A stretch of 64,000 nucleotides of DNA from Bradyrhizobium sp. AZCC 1719 (GTDB lineage: Bacteria > Pseudomonadota > Alphaproteobacteria > Rhizobiales > Xanthobacteraceae): contig NZ_JAZHRU010000001.1 in assembly GCF_036924525.1 (NCBI RefSeq), positions 959,001 through 1,023,000 of the forward strand, written 5' to 3'. The notes beneath the pieces are model-generated. The model saw only the letters and a list, made by a program, of their open reading frames with translations, was not told the DNA's origin and made no database searches. How positions within the stretch are numbered: position 1 is the stretch's first letter; the number at the start of each line of letters is the position of its first letter. Shown here piece by piece: positions 45,339 to 54,367 of this stretch. The position numbers and the translations under genes are program-made.

Positions 45339-46577
45339 TCAAGCGGTCACGAGGAAATTCGCGGCGTTCAACTCGTTCGGAAGGAGACCCAAGAACAGTA
45401 CCTGATTGTCCCCGCCGAGATCAAGGGTGGTGCCCGAAGCTCCCGCGCTCAGATTGTCCAGCGGGTCGAAGTCGGCTCCAAAGCCTTCCAACACCACGAC
45501 GTCCTGCGTTACGTCGAAGTCGGTAATGGTATCACTGCCTGGTTCAGTCTCACGAAAGATAAACTGATCGGCTCCACCTAAACCTGCGAGGTTGTCGTCG
45601 CCGGCGCCGCCTTCGATCGTATCACCAGCATTGCCGCCGAAGATGGTGTCATTCCCGCGGTCTCCGAACAGACGGTCGGGCGCGTGATCCGCCAACTGCT
45701 GGTTGGCGACTGCCCGGATGAGGTCGTCACCGTTACCCCCGAAGATCGTGTCGGCGGCAACGTCGCCGCCTCGCAGCGTGTCATTGCCCGCCTCTCCAAA
45801 CACGACATCGCCCGTAGGGTCGTTCCAGATGATGGAGTCATCGCCGGCACCACCGAAGACTGTATCTCTTCCGGCCATGCCGACAACGGTGTCGTTGCCG
45901 CGACCGCCGAAGACCAGGTCATTGCCAGCGCCTGTATTGATAGCGTCGTCTCCCTGGCCGCCCCTGATAATGTCGTCGCCGTCGCCGCCTTCAAGCCTGT
46001 CGTTGCCGGCAAGGCCACGGATGATGTCATTGCCGCCGAGCCCGGGAAGAAAATCGTCGCCCGGCGTTCCGACGACAACATTGTCGTTATCGTCTGCGAT
46101 TGCGATCAACTGACCCCGGATCTCGCCTCCTTGAAATTGGTTCGTATGAACGTTGAAATAGATCGGGATCTCCGTTCCCACCGGAGCTGAGCCGAGTTCG
46201 TCGGCGAAGTCGGTGATTGGAACGCTGGCGGGGTCCGTCGTCTCCCATCGACCGCTTACCGTCCAGGAGCCATCCGTATTCAGGGCGATGTTGAGATCAT
46301 CTTCGTCCTGTGCCGGGTTGATCTGCCCGAAGACAACGGGCCCGTTTACTCCTCGCACTTCATTGTGAAAATGCGTGGAGATGACGTCGTCATCGGTCGA
46401 CGGCGTCTGGGCGGGACCGCCCGTAATCGGGCCATAATCGACGCCCTCGATCTGAAACGTATAGCTCGCGGCAATTTCCGTGCTGTCAAAGATGACGGTG
46501 CCAAGACCGCTTGCGGTCGAGTTGTTCGGGGGGACTTCCTGAGTGCCTTCGAGAACCACGCGGAACGCTGTGGACAT
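45339..46577 (-). CDS. CHRD domain protein with RTX calcium-binding repeats
   Basis: 412 residues from ATG 46577, with GGAGG six bases upstream on the coding strand. The N-terminal half (about 2-160) is a CHRD domain: FRVVLEGTQEVPPNNSTASG and GEIRGQLIAI. From about 170 there are repeated GGxGxDxUx nonapeptides (GGDGDDIIRGGQGDD and similar), which bind Ca2+ and form a beta-roll. The tail FNLV-like end (LNAANFLVTA) suits type I secretion, though no exporter gene is here. Likely a secreted or surface Ca-binding protein, function unknown. Confidence 0.9.
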   Translation of the reverse strand: MSTAFRVVLEGTQEVPPNNSTASGLGTVIFDSTEIAASYTFQIEGVDYGPITGGPAQTPSTDDDVISTHFHNEVRGVNGPVVFGQINPAQDEDDLNIALNTDGSWTVSGRWETTDPASVPITDFADELGSAPVGTEIPIYFNVHTNQFQGGEIRGQLIAIADDNDNVVVGTPGDDFLPGLGGNDIIRGLAGNDRLEGGDGDDIIRGGQGDDAINTGAGNDLVFGGRGNDTVVGMAGRDTVFGGAGDDSIIWNDPTGDVVFGEAGNDTLRGGDVAADTIFGGNGDDLIRAVANQQLADHAPDRLFGDRGNDTIFGGNAGDTIEGGAGDDNLAGLGGADQFIFRETEPGSDTITDFDVTQDVVVLEGFGADFDPLDNLSAGASGTTLDLGGDNQVLFLGLLPNELNAANFLVTA

Positions 46578-47191
46578 GAGAGCCTCCTGCTCTTTGCTCA
46601 GCAGGTCGGGCGGCCAGCGACGCCGGCCTGCACATATGGCAGATGTTGCACCCGGCACGCGCCGGCATGGATTAGGCGCCGCGTCGCTCCGCTATCGCGG
46701 AATCGGCGCGTTGTCCTTCTCGCGGTATTTCGGCCGAGAACAAGGGATCGCTGGATCGCGCCAACCAAGGTTCGCCGCTGTAGGCCATCGACCGGGCGCT
46801 ATTGTGATCTTTTAGCGCGATCGAGGCATTGTGATGCAATGTCCGGTTGCCGACACTGAACTCGTGTTCGGTTCCACCCCTGCGTGCGCATCCCGATCGC
46901 GCCTAACAGCGGGCACTCCGTCATTTGACAAACGAAAACGGAGTGACCGCACGTTTCGCAATCAACCCTCCTAGTCCGCTAGCTGTCCGGGCCTGGTAAC
47001 GGCCGGGGCTGGCGCTTGGAGCGCTGACCGCGAAATCCGGTGGTCAAAAACGAGGTAAGTTGTCGGAGGCCACGCCGGTCGTTCGTCCTCTAGATACTAA
47101 GCGCAAGAACCGGACACGTAACCATGAGAAAGATCGTCGCAATCACGCGCCTAACTCTCGACAGCGTCATGCAATCTCCCGGAGCATGGCA
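46578..47191. other. 614-base region without a gene
   Basis: No convincing coding sequence. An inverted repeat CACTCCGT (46914-46921) with ACGGAGTG (46938-46945) surrounds TTTGACAAACGAAA and could be an operator or hairpin. The stretch before the GST start holds TAGATACTAAGCGCAAG, AT-rich relative to neighbours. Confidence 0.4.
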
Positions 47192-47857
47192 ATGACCCCC
47201 ACCATCACAGCCTTTGAACGGTCGCCCGACCGCGGCAAGGGTCTGGCGCGTGACATGCGCGTTCGCTGGGCGCTCGAAGAAGTGGGCCAGCCTTATGACG
47301 TTCGCCTTCTTTCGTTCAAAGCGATGAAGGAACCCGCGCATCGAGCGCTTCATCCTTTCGGGCAGATTCCGACCTATGAAGAAGGCGATCTCGTCCTGTT
47401 CGAGTCGGGGGCCATCGTGCTCCATATCGCCGAGCGCCATGCGGGACTGCTGCCAGACGATGCGAATGCCCGGGCGCGCGCGATCGCGTGGATGTTTGCC
47501 GCGCTCAACACGGTGGAGCCGCCGGTCTTCGACCTCTCCCTCGTCAAGATCCTTGAGCGCGACCAGCCCTGGTTCGAGCAGCGCCTGCGCGCCCTCGAGG
47601 ACAGCATTCGGAAACGGTTGGGCGATCTTTCCGGTCGCCTTGGCGACGCTGACTGGCTTGACGGTGCGTTCAGCGCTGGTGACCTGCTGATGGTGACGGT
47701 GCTGCTCAGGCTGAAAGGATCGGGTATCCTGGACGAATATCCAAACCTCTCCGCCTATGTCGCCCGCGGCGAAGGGCGGCCCGCATACAAGCGTGCTTTC
47801 GACGCCCAATTAGCGGTTTTCACCGCGCTCGGCGGGCATTTTCAGGACGCGGGCTAA
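47192..47857 (+). CDS. Glutathione S-transferase family protein
   Basis: 221 residues. The N-terminal thioredoxin-like domain starts TITAFERSPDRGKGLARDMR and contains QIPTYEEGDLVLFESGAIV (the cis-Pro and ES motif of the GSH site). The C-terminal helical domain carries DWLDGAFSAGDLLMVTVLLR. GGAG at 47181-47184 puts ATG 47192 at seven-base spacing, better than ATG 47186. Its 3' end lies inside one copy of the 59-base direct repeat, so its last codons resemble the sequence at 48495. Confidence 0.88.
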   Translation: MTPTITAFERSPDRGKGLARDMRVRWALEEVGQPYDVRLLSFKAMKEPAHRALHPFGQIPTYEEGDLVLFESGAIVLHIAERHAGLLPDDANARARAIAWMFAALNTVEPPVFDLSLVKILERDQPWFEQRLRALEDSIRKRLGDLSGRLGDADWLDGAFSAGDLLMVTVLLRLKGSGILDEYPNLSAYVARGEGRPAYKRAFDAQLAVFTALGGHFQDAG

Positions 47858-47885
47858 ACGGAAGTTGATGGTGCCCAGGGGCGGG
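47827..47885. repeat. Direct repeat containing the 3' end of tRNA-Phe, distal copy (att-like)
   Basis: 59 bases matching 48495-48553 with three mismatches (by eye). It includes a 17-base copy of the tRNA-Phe 3' end (47869-47885, TGGTGCCCAGGGGCGGG on this strand). It also covers the last codons of the GST gene. Confidence 0.8.
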
Positions 47886-48085
47886 TTAGATTTATTGAAC
47901 CAAGCTTTGGGCAATTCACTTAGGGCACACCCAAATTGAACCGGTGCGGGCCCGGTGGCCCGGTGCAAATCGTTGGTCGGGTAATCCGGACGGATTCGCG
48001 ACAGGTGGCCGCGGTGCCTCACGAGGAACTGTCTTGGCAGTCGCCGATTGAATGACGATCCAACGCGCACAGAGGAGTGCGTGCC

Positions 48086-48244
48086 ATGCGCCTTCAGACA
48101 TATCGGGACAAAGCACACTCCAGACACTTCGACTTAATTGGCGGACGGGCCCATCCCTGGTCAGTTGACTTGGTCACCGTAACGGCTGCGGCCATCCTAG
48201 CGATAGGTTTCGCGTGTGCCCTGGTCGCCTTATGGGGCCGGTAG
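48086..48244 (+). CDS. Small hypothetical membrane protein
   Basis: 52 residues. AGAGGAG at 48071-48077 lies eight bases before ATG 48086. A polar N-terminus (MRLQTYRDKAHSRHFDLIGG) is followed by one hydrophobic segment, LVTVTAAAILAIGFACALVALW, ending GR. Lies between the two direct repeats, opposite to the XRE remnant. No family recognised. Confidence 0.5.
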   Translation: MRLQTYRDKAHSRHFDLIGGRAHPWSVDLVTVTAAAILAIGFACALVALWGR

Positions 48245-48450
48245 CGATCAGGACCATAGCGCGGGGGCGCCGCTGCAACCGAGAGTCGGTTAGCTTTGAG
48301 CGAGACCGCTCTGTCTCAAAGAATGATTTAACCGGGACATCCAGCGCTTCCGCTACCCGCCACATGCTGATGATGGTTGGATTTCGTCGTCCGAGCTCAA
48401 GCCCAGAGACTAACTCACAGCCGGTCGAAGTGAGGCTGCGGCGGGTTGGT
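48174..48450 (-). pseudogene. Truncated XRE-family regulator remnant
   Basis: In frame on the minus strand: CELVSGLELGRRNPTIISMW, then RVAEALDVPVKSFFETERSR and a short tail to a stop at 48174. This is the second half of an XRE helix-turn-helix domain; the first helices and any start are missing. The left part of the frame runs into unrelated sequence near 48450. It lies inside the 668-bp segment between the direct repeats, pointing to a decayed mobile element. Confidence 0.65.
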
Positions 48451-48494
48451 GTCAGGGGCGGCTTCGCTCTGCGAGCACGCCGGGACGAGCCTTT

Positions 48495-48553
48495 GCTCGG
48501 CGAGCATTTTCAGGAAGCGGGCTAAACGGAACTTGATGGTGCCCAGGGGCGGG
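48495..48553. repeat. Direct repeat, tRNA-Phe proximal copy (att-like)
   Basis: 59 bases matching 47827-47885 with three mismatches. Its right part is the 3' end of the intact tRNA-Phe gene and its left part reads as the end of a GST-like frame (PLLGEHFQEAG). Confidence 0.8.
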
Positions 48554-48612
48554 ATCGAACCACCGACACTGCGATTTTCAGTCGCATGCTCTACCAACTG
48601 AGCTACCTGGGC
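48537..48612 (-). tRNA. tRNA-Phe (anticodon GAA)
   Basis: 76 nucleotides with CCA encoded. Acceptor GCCCAGG pairs with CCTGGGC, discriminator A. D arm GCTCAGTTGGTAGAGC, anticodon loop CTGAAAA in the stem TGCGA/TCGCA gives anticodon GAA, and the T arm GGTGGTTCGATCCCGCC is normal. Confidence 0.98.
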
Positions 48613-48750
48613 ATACTCGAAGGCCCAAGGGCCGCACCGAGCGGGCGGTTTATAGAGAGGTCGGAGGGATGTGTCCACCCAGCTTCGCCGTTGGCTTCGC
48701 TGGGCGCCGCCCTCCTTCGGACTCGTCCCCAAATATTTGGCGAATCAAGG

Positions 48751-48969
48751 CTATTCCGCGTCTTCGGGGTCGGTGGGGCGGCCGGGGATGACGTAGCGAC
48801 CGGAAAGCCAGCGGTTCAGGTCGACGTCGCGGCAGCGTTTGGAACAGAACGGGAGCGTGGCCGGGTCGGCCGGCTTGCCGCAGACCGGGCAGGGTTTTGC
48901 TGGCGGCTTGGGCGCGCCGGTATCCTTTGGGCCGTTCTTCGGGCTATCCTTGGGGCCGTCAATTGGCAT
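48751..48969 (-). CDS. yacG: DNA gyrase inhibitor YacG (zinc-binding)
   Basis: 72 residues. The four zinc ligands are in [10 protein letters not shown] and [15 protein letters not shown]. YacG binds GyrB and inhibits gyrase in E. coli. The N-terminal 26 residues are Lys/Pro/Gly-rich. Its start overlaps the maf stop by 11 bases, so it is read after maf. Usual length for the family with a longer than average N-terminus. Confidence 0.92.
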   Translation of the reverse strand: MPIDGPKDSPKNGPKDTGAPKPPAKPCPVCGKPADPATLPFCSKRCRDVDLNRWLSGRYVIPGRPTDPEDAE

Positions 48970-49582
48970 TGAGCCAGCCGAATCGGATCGGGAAGCCCTC
49001 CCCGCCGAGCAGCGTGACCGATTCGTAGAGCGGTAGCCCGACGACGTTGCTGTAGGAGCCGACCATCTTGACCACGAAGGAGCCGGCGATGCCCTGCACG
49101 GCATAGCCGCCGGCTTTGCCGCGCCATTCGCCGGAGCCGATATAGGCCTGGATGTCATCCTCGCTCAAACGCTTGAAGCGCACGCGGGTTTCGATCAGGC
49201 GTTGGCGGAACGCCTCCTTCGGCGTCACCAGGCAGATCGCAGTGTAGACGCGGTGATTGCGGCCCGAGAGCAGCCGCAGGCACTGCGCGGCCTCATCCAC
49301 CAGATTGGCCTTCGGCAGAATGCGCCGGCCGACCGCGACCACGGTATCGGCGGCCAGGATGAAGGCGCCGCGCAGCTCGTCGTCGAGGTGGACCGATTTC
49401 AGCGCCGCATCGGCCTTGGCCCGCGCCAGGCGGTTGGCGCAGGCGCGCGGCAGCTCGCCCCGCTTCGGGGTCTCGTCGACGTCGGCCGGGCGCAGCGCAT
49501 CGGGCTCGATGCCGGCCTGGTTGAGCAGGCTGAGCCGCCGCGGCGAACCGGAAGCAAGAACGAGTTTGGGACGGCCAAGCAT
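48959..49582 (-). CDS. maf: Maf-like nucleotide pyrophosphatase
   Basis: 207 residues. Signature [19 protein letters not shown] at the N-terminus, then [15 protein letters not shown] with the conserved Asp, and [18 protein letters not shown]. Maf proteins hydrolyse dTTP, UTP or other nucleotides to monophosphates. It lies between the LMW phosphatase gene and yacG; in many relatives infA stands in this place but is not seen here. Confidence 0.93.
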   Translation of the reverse strand: MLGRPKLVLASGSPRRLSLLNQAGIEPDALRPADVDETPKRGELPRACANRLARAKADAALKSVHLDDELRGAFILAADTVVAVGRRILPKANLVDEAAQCLRLLSGRNHRVYTAICLVTPKEAFRQRLIETRVRFKRLSEDDIQAYIGSGEWRGKAGGYAVQGIAGSFVVKMVGSYSNVVGLPLYESVTLLGGEGFPIRFGWLNAN

Positions 49583-49735
49583 GCTGGATGTGTCGGGGAG
49601 ATTAAGGATTCGGGTGGATCGCGCGCGCGGAACCTATCGGAAGGCACTCCATTCCACAACCGGGGAACAAGTGATTGAGTGCGCTTTCGTTTCTGCCCGA
49701 CCCAGATGAAGCTTTCGTGTCCCGGACGCGGTGCG
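49583..49735. other. Gap between maf and the repeat element
   Basis: About 150 bases. No infA gene is found, although in relatives infA often lies upstream of maf. Nothing else recognised. Confidence 0.4.
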
Positions 49736-49911
49736 TACCCTCCCCTGGAGGGGGAGGGTCGGCTCGCATGGAGCGCAGCGAAATGCGAGACGGGGTGGGG
49801 TGATCTCTCCACTCGGGCATTGTTGGACGTGGAGCGACCGTCACCCCACCCCGCCGCTACGCGGCGACCCACGAGCGAGCTTCGCTCGTCTCGGACCCCT
49901 CCAAGGGAGGG
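49736..49911. repeat. Long inverted-repeat element, copy B
   Basis: Arms TACCCTCCCCTGGAGGGGGA (49736) and CCCCTCCAAGGGAGGG (to 49911). Inner blocks GACGGGGTGGGGTGA with TCACCCCACCCCG, GCCGCTACGCGGC, and ACGAGCGAGCTTCGCTCGT. The same blocks appear in reverse orientation in copy A at 34694-34886. Confidence 0.85.
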
Positions 49912-49959
49912 TTTAGACAGGCCGTCCGGGGAACGCCGTCCCGCGTTCACCAACGATAG

Positions 49960-50427
49960 CTATCCGCTCGCGGCGCCCGCCTTGGCGAAGCGACGGCGGA
50001 TGCGCATCGATAGGCCGTCGCAGACGTCGCGATAGGCGGCGAGCTTTTGCTCGCGGTTGCCTTCCGCGTCGGTCGGGTCCGGCGTCGGCCAGTATTCGAC
50101 ATCGGCGGCATGCGTACGCGTCAGTTCCAGCGCCTTGTGGTGGGCTTCCGGCGACAGCGTGATGATGAGGTCGAAATTGAGCCCTTCCCAATCCTCGAGC
50201 TCCTCGAACGTGATCGGCTTGTGGCCGGAAATATCCTGGCCGAGTTCGGCCATCACGGCGACCGCGAACGGATCGAGTTCGCCCTTCTTGACGCCGGCGG
50301 ATTTCACATAGAGTCCTTGCGGGAACATCTGCTGCAACAGGCTCGCCGCCATCGGCGAACGCACGCTGTTCAGCCCGCATGCGAACAGCACGGCCTGCGG
50401 ATTGCGCGCGCGGGGCGACGCCTCCAT
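49960..50427 (-). CDS. Low molecular weight protein-tyrosine phosphatase / arsenate-reductase-like protein
   Basis: 155 residues. The active site loop CGLNSVRS (Cys17, Arg23) fits CX5R, with the general acid Asp in PDPTDAEG (about 115-122). The loop is CGLNSVR rather than the common CxGNxCR, so the second Cys used in arsenate reductases is absent. It is therefore more likely a phosphatase. Gene order UPF0262, phosphatase, maf is conserved in Bradyrhizobium as I know it. Confidence 0.85.
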   Translation of the reverse strand: MEASPRARNPQAVLFACGLNSVRSPMAASLLQQMFPQGLYVKSAGVKKGELDPFAVAVMAELGQDISGHKPITFEELEDWEGLNFDLIITLSPEAHHKALELTRTHAADVEYWPTPDPTDAEGNREQKLAAYRDVCDGLSMRIRRRFAKAGAASG

Positions 50428-50453
50428 GCGTCAGGAAATCCGGCCGTGCGGCA

Positions 50454-50957
50454 TCATGCGTCCTGCCCCTTCCAGTGCAGCACGCAGATCAGCGTGAACA
50501 GGCGGCGGGCGGTTTCGAAATCGATGCGAACCTTGCCTTTCAGCCGCTCCTGCAGCGTGCGCGAGCCTTCGTCATGGATGCCGCGGCGGCCCATGTCGAT
50601 CGCTTCGATCTTGTCAGGCGTGGCGGTGCGGATCGCCTGGTAGTAGCTGTCGCAGATCATGAAATAGTCCTTCACAATCCGCCGGAACGGCGTCAGCGAC
50701 AGCAAATGCGCCACCACGGGCGTGCCGTCCTCTTGGCGGATGTCGAACATCAGCCGGTTGCCGGTGATGGCGATGTGCAGCGTGTACGGCCCCTGCACCG
50801 TCCCTTCCGGCGCGAACAGGTTCTGCTCGATCAGGTCGTAGATCGCAATCGCCCGCTCATGCTCGATATCGGGGCCGGAACGCCCGATCGATTCCTCGTC
50901 GAGCGTCACCGCGACGATGCGGTTGTGCTGGTCATCGTCTGGCGGCGGCTTGTTCAT
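50454..50957 (-). CDS. UPF0262 family protein
   Basis: 167 residues. Conserved-looking stretches are [34 protein letters not shown] and [18 protein letters not shown], then [20 protein letters not shown] and FTLICVLHW at the end. UPF0262 proteins are restricted to alphaproteobacteria and have no known function. Its ATG overlaps the hisD stop by four bases (50954-50957), so it is cotranscribed with hisD. Confidence 0.9.
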   Translation of the reverse strand: MNKPPPDDDQHNRIVAVTLDEESIGRSGPDIEHERAIAIYDLIEQNLFAPEGTVQGPYTLHIAITGNRLMFDIRQEDGTPVVAHLLSLTPFRRIVKDYFMICDSYYQAIRTATPDKIEAIDMGRRGIHDEGSRTLQERLKGKVRIDFETARRLFTLICVLHWKGQDA

Positions 50958-52249
50958 GGCAAATTGAGGCGCAATCCGACGGAGCGTGAATGGGCATCCA
51001 GACCCTCGGCCTTGCCCAAGGTCATCGCGGCAGGCCCCAGCGCGCGCAACTGGTCCGGCCCGCATTTGAGAATCGAAGTGCGCTTCATAAAGTCTAGCAC
51101 GCCGAGCCCCGACGAGAACCGCGCCGAGCGCGCGGTGGGCAAGACGTGGTTGGAGCCGCCGACATAATCGCCGATCGCTTCCGGCGTATGAGGGCCGAGG
51201 AAGATCGCGCCGGCGTTGCGGACCTTTGCCGAGAGCGCTTCCGCATCCGCGGTCATGATTTCGAGATGCTCGGCGGCGATCGCGTTGGCGAGCTCGACCG
51301 CTTCGTCGAGCTCTTTCACTATGATGATGGCGCCGAAATCGTTCCACGAGGCCCGCGCGATCTCGGCGCGGGGCAGCGTCGCGAGTTGCGACTCCACCGC
51401 GCGCTCGACCTCGGTGGCCAGGTCTGCGCTGTCGGTGATCAGGATCGACTGGGCGCTGGCGTCATGTTCGGCCTGCGCCAGCAGATCGGCGGCGATCCAG
51501 CCGGCATTGGAGGTGTCGTCGGCAATCACGAGCACTTCCGAGGGACCGGCGATCATGTCGATGCCGACCTTGCCGAACACCAGCCGCTTGGCGGCGGCGA
51601 CATAGGCGTTGCCGGGGCCGACGATTTTTGCGACCGGCGCGATCGTCGCCGTGCCGTAAGCCAGCGCCGCCACCGCCTGCGCGCCGCCGACGCGATAGAT
51701 CTCGGAGACGCCGCCGAGATCGGCGGCCGCCAGCACCAGCGGATTGAGCTTGCCGTCCGGCGACGGCACCACCATGACGACGCGCGGCACGCCGGCGACC
51801 TTGGCCGGCACCGCGTTCATCAAGACCGAGGACGGATAGGCCGCCGTGCCGCCGGGCACGTAGAGGCCGACCGCATCGACCGCGCTCCAGCGCCAGCCGA
51901 GCTCGACGCCGAGGGGATCGGTGAAGCGCTCGTCTTTCGGTAACTGCCGCTGGTGGAAGGCCTCGATCCGGTCGCGGGCGAATTTCAGCGCATCGACGGT
52001 CGCGGCGTCGCAGGCCTTCACGGCCGCGTCGATCTCGACTGCGGTCACGCGCAGGCCTGAGGCCGCAAGCTCGAGCCGGTCGAATTTTTTGGTCGCCTCG
52101 ATCAGGGCGGCGTCGCCGCGCGCGGCCACGTCGTCGACAATCGCCCGTGTGGCGCGCTCGACATCGGCCGACACCTCGCGCTTGGCGGCGAGGAATTGCT
52201 TGAATCGTGAACCGAAATCGGCGCTGCTGGTATCCAGGCGGACGGGCAT
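50954..52249 (-). CDS. hisD: Histidinol dehydrogenase
   Basis: 431 residues; oxidises L-histidinol to histidine in two NAD-dependent steps. Zinc and substrate motifs are visible: [30 protein letters not shown] and DFMKRTSI. The mid segment [20 protein letters not shown] and [12 protein letters not shown] are typical. Its stop overlaps UPF0262 in an ATGA. The other his genes are not in the window, as usual for this split arrangement. Confidence 0.97.
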   Translation of the reverse strand: MPVRLDTSSADFGSRFKQFLAAKREVSADVERATRAIVDDVAARGDAALIEATKKFDRLELAASGLRVTAVEIDAAVKACDAATVDALKFARDRIEAFHQRQLPKDERFTDPLGVELGWRWSAVDAVGLYVPGGTAAYPSSVLMNAVPAKVAGVPRVVMVVPSPDGKLNPLVLAAADLGGVSEIYRVGGAQAVAALAYGTATIAPVAKIVGPGNAYVAAAKRLVFGKVGIDMIAGPSEVLVIADDTSNAGWIAADLLAQAEHDASAQSILITDSADLATEVERAVESQLATLPRAEIARASWNDFGAIIIVKELDEAVELANAIAAEHLEIMTADAEALSAKVRNAGAIFLGPHTPEAIGDYVGGSNHVLPTARSARFSSGLGVLDFMKRTSILKCGPDQLRALGPAAMTLGKAEGLDAHSRSVGLRLNLP

Positions 52250-52331
52250 GGCGGCTTTCTGAGAGACGTCGGAGGCCCCTGCTCAATGGCGCGGCGGCCA
52301 AGGGCCGTCAACCCTTTGGGGATGGATGCGC

Positions 52332-52414
52332 CGTCATTCCGGGATGGTCCGCAAGGACCAGACCCGGAATCTCGAGATTCCGGGTTCGATGCTTCGCATC
52401 GCCCCGGAATGACG
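52332..52414. repeat. CGTCATTCCGGG palindromic element, copy 4
   Basis: Outer arms CGTCATTCCGGGATGGTCCG and CGCCCCGGAATGACG, inner hairpins GGTCCGCAAGGACC and CGATGCTTCGCATCG, with the central palindrome CCCGGAATCTCGAGATTCCGGG split between them. Lies between hisD and the DUF2948 gene, four bases from the latter's stop. Confidence 0.88.
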
Positions 52415-52418
52415 TCCC

Positions 52419-52874
52419 CTATCCCTCCGGCCCCAGGGGCGCGATGGCGAGGTCGCTGGTGCCGAGATCGTCGGTGCCGAGGTCGGTCAGCTCGCATTCC
52501 AGGCACTCGAGGTCCAGCCGCAGCGCCTCGCCATGGCTGAACAGGAGAAGCGCGCTGCCGCCGGGGGCCTCGCCCGGGTGGAATTCGATCCCGACCAGTT
52601 CCAGCATCGCTTCACGCCGCTGCAGATCGATGTTGCGCGATTTGCAAGCCAGCACCCGGTCGAAGCGCAGCGCCGCGATCAAGCGGCGCGGTTCAGTTCC
52701 ACCTGACAGCGTCTGCTCCCAGTCCAGCCGGCTCATGCCGACCACCAGCCGCTTTTCGCCTTGCCGCCAGACGATATCGGAGGCCGCCACGCGGGCGTCC
52801 TGCACATGGGCCGATATGACGGCGAGATCGTCGGCGTCGAGCGCAATCAGTTTGAGCGGGTCGGGCGCCGGCAT
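52419..52874 (-). CDS. DUF2948 family protein
   Basis: 151 residues. Opens LKLIALDADDLAVISAHVQD, then ASDIVWRQGEKRLVVGMSRLDWE and FDRVLACKSRNIDLQRR. DUF2948 is found in alphaproteobacteria beside murA/hisD, as here; no function is known. Just downstream of murA on the same strand (18 bases). Confidence 0.9.
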   Translation of the reverse strand: MPAPDPLKLIALDADDLAVISAHVQDARVAASDIVWRQGEKRLVVGMSRLDWEQTLSGGTEPRRLIAALRFDRVLACKSRNIDLQRREAMLELVGIEFHPGEAPGGSALLLFSHGEALRLDLECLECELTDLGTDDLGTSDLAIAPLGPEG

Positions 52875-52892
52875 AAGATCCTCGATGGTGCT

Positions 52893-54182
52893 CTAATCAC
52901 TGATGCGCTGGATCAACGCACCGCAGGCCGAAAGTTTTTCCTCCAGCCGCTCGAATCCACGGTCGAGGTGATAGATGCGGTTGACCATGGTTTCGCCCTC
53001 GGCGGCAAGGCCTGCGATAACCAGCGAAACCGACGCCCGCAAATCGGTCGCCATCACAGGCGCGCCGCGCAGCTTTGCGATGCCGTCGATGGTCGCCGTC
53101 TCGCCATCCAGCGATATCCGCGCACCGAACCGCGCCAGTTCCTGCACATGCATGAAGCGGTTCTCGAAGATGGTCTCGGTGATCTGCGAGGAACCGCCGG
53201 CGCAGGCCATCAGCGCCATCAGTTGCGCCTGCAGGTCGGTCGGAAAACCGGGAAACGGTGCGGTCGACACCGTCACCGGCTTTATCGGGCCGCCGTTTCT
53301 GGCGACACGAATGCCGTCATTGTTGACGGTAATCTTGGCGCCGGCCTGCGCCAGCACGTCGAGCGCCGACTGCAGGAGTTCGGGGCGGGCGCCGGAAAGC
53401 TGGACGTCGCCGCCGGTCATGGCGACGGCCATCGCATAGGTGCCGGCCTCGATCCGGTCAGGCAGCACCGTGTGGCGGGCGCCGTGCAGCTTCTCGACGC
53501 CCTCGACCACGATCTGCGGCGTGCCGGCGCCGGTGATGCGCGCGCCCATCTTGTTCAGGCAGTCGGCAACGTCGGTGATTTCGGGCTCGCAGGCGGCGTT
53601 GGTGATAACAGTCGTGCCCTTGGCCAGCGTTGCCGCCATCACCGCGACATGGGTGCCGCTCACCGTCACCTTGGGAAAATCGATCGCAGCCCCGCGCAGG
53701 CCGCCGGGCGCTTTGGCCACCACATAGCCGCCATCGATGGCGAGTTCAGCGCCGAGCTTCTCCAGCGCCATGATCAAAAGATCGACTGGCCTCGTACCGA
53801 TGGCGCAGCCGCCCGGCAGCGAGACTTTCGCTTCATGCATGCGCGCCAACAGCGGCGCGATCACCCAGAAGCTGGCGCGCATCCGCGACACCAGCTCGTA
53901 AGGCGCTGTCGTGTCGATGATGTTGGCGGCGGAGATGTGCAGGGTCTGGCCCTGATACTGGCCGTCGCCCTGCCGCTTGCCCGCCGACATGATGTCGACG
54001 CCATGGTTGCCGAGGATGCGCTGCAACTGCGCGACGTCGGCAAGCCGCGGCACGTTGTCGAGGATCAGCGTTTCCTCCGTGAGCAGCGCTGCGATCATCA
54101 GCGGGAGGGCAGCGTTCTTCGCGCCCGAAATCGCGATGGTGCCGTTGAGCTTGTTGCCGCCGACAATACGAATGCGGTCCAT
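52893..54182 (-). CDS. murA: UDP-N-acetylglucosamine 1-carboxyvinyltransferase
   Basis: 429 residues. First committed step of peptidoglycan synthesis, transferring enolpyruvyl to UDP-GlcNAc. N-terminal [20 protein letters not shown], catalytic Cys in [15 protein letters not shown], plus the loop [15 protein letters not shown]-terminal [19 protein letters not shown] is typical. Fosfomycin-target Cys is conserved. Part of a minus-strand group with DUF2948 and hisD downstream. Confidence 0.97.
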   Translation of the reverse strand: MDRIRIVGGNKLNGTIAISGAKNAALPLMIAALLTEETLILDNVPRLADVAQLQRILGNHGVDIMSAGKRQGDGQYQGQTLHISAANIIDTTAPYELVSRMRASFWVIAPLLARMHEAKVSLPGGCAIGTRPVDLLIMALEKLGAELAIDGGYVVAKAPGGLRGAAIDFPKVTVSGTHVAVMAATLAKGTTVITNAACEPEITDVADCLNKMGARITGAGTPQIVVEGVEKLHGARHTVLPDRIEAGTYAMAVAMTGGDVQLSGARPELLQSALDVLAQAGAKITVNNDGIRVARNGGPIKPVTVSTAPFPGFPTDLQAQLMALMACAGGSSQITETIFENRFMHVQELARFGARISLDGETATIDGIAKLRGAPVMATDLRASVSLVIAGLAAEGETMVNRIYHLDRGFERLEEKLSACGALIQRISD

Positions 54183-54282
54183 GCCACGCCTCCCTCGCTA
54201 TGCACAAATTATGTGCGCGTGCGTCCGCAGCAGAAGCCGCGATATTTACGGCGATTTGATGGGGTGGGGCGTAACCGCCAGC

Positions 54283-54365
54283 CGTCATTCCGGGGCGATG
54301 CGAAGCATCGAACCCGGAATCTCGAGATTCCGGGTTCGCTCACTTCGTGAGCGCCCCGGAATGAC
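54283..54365. repeat. CGTCATTCCGGGG palindromic element, copy 5
   Basis: Outer arms CGTCATTCCGGGGCG and CGCCCCGGAATGAC, inner hairpins GATGCGAAGCATC, the CCCGGAATCTCGAGATTCCGGG palindrome and GCTCACTTCGTGAGC. Ends two bases before the stop of the hydrolase gene. Confidence 0.9.
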
Positions 54366-54367
54366 CG

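Noticed and set aside
48415..48732. ORF on the minus strand containing VAQLVEHATENRSVGGSIPP
   Set aside because: This is translation of the tRNA-Phe gene and its flanks, a familiar false ORF.
49583..49959. Looked for infA between maf and the phosphatase gene
   Set aside because: The gap holds only a repeat and about 150 bases without an IF-1 sequence.
52761..54350. 529-residue open frame on the plus strand opposite murA
   Set aside because: Antisense to murA and DUF2948, His/Arg-rich, no recognisable domain.
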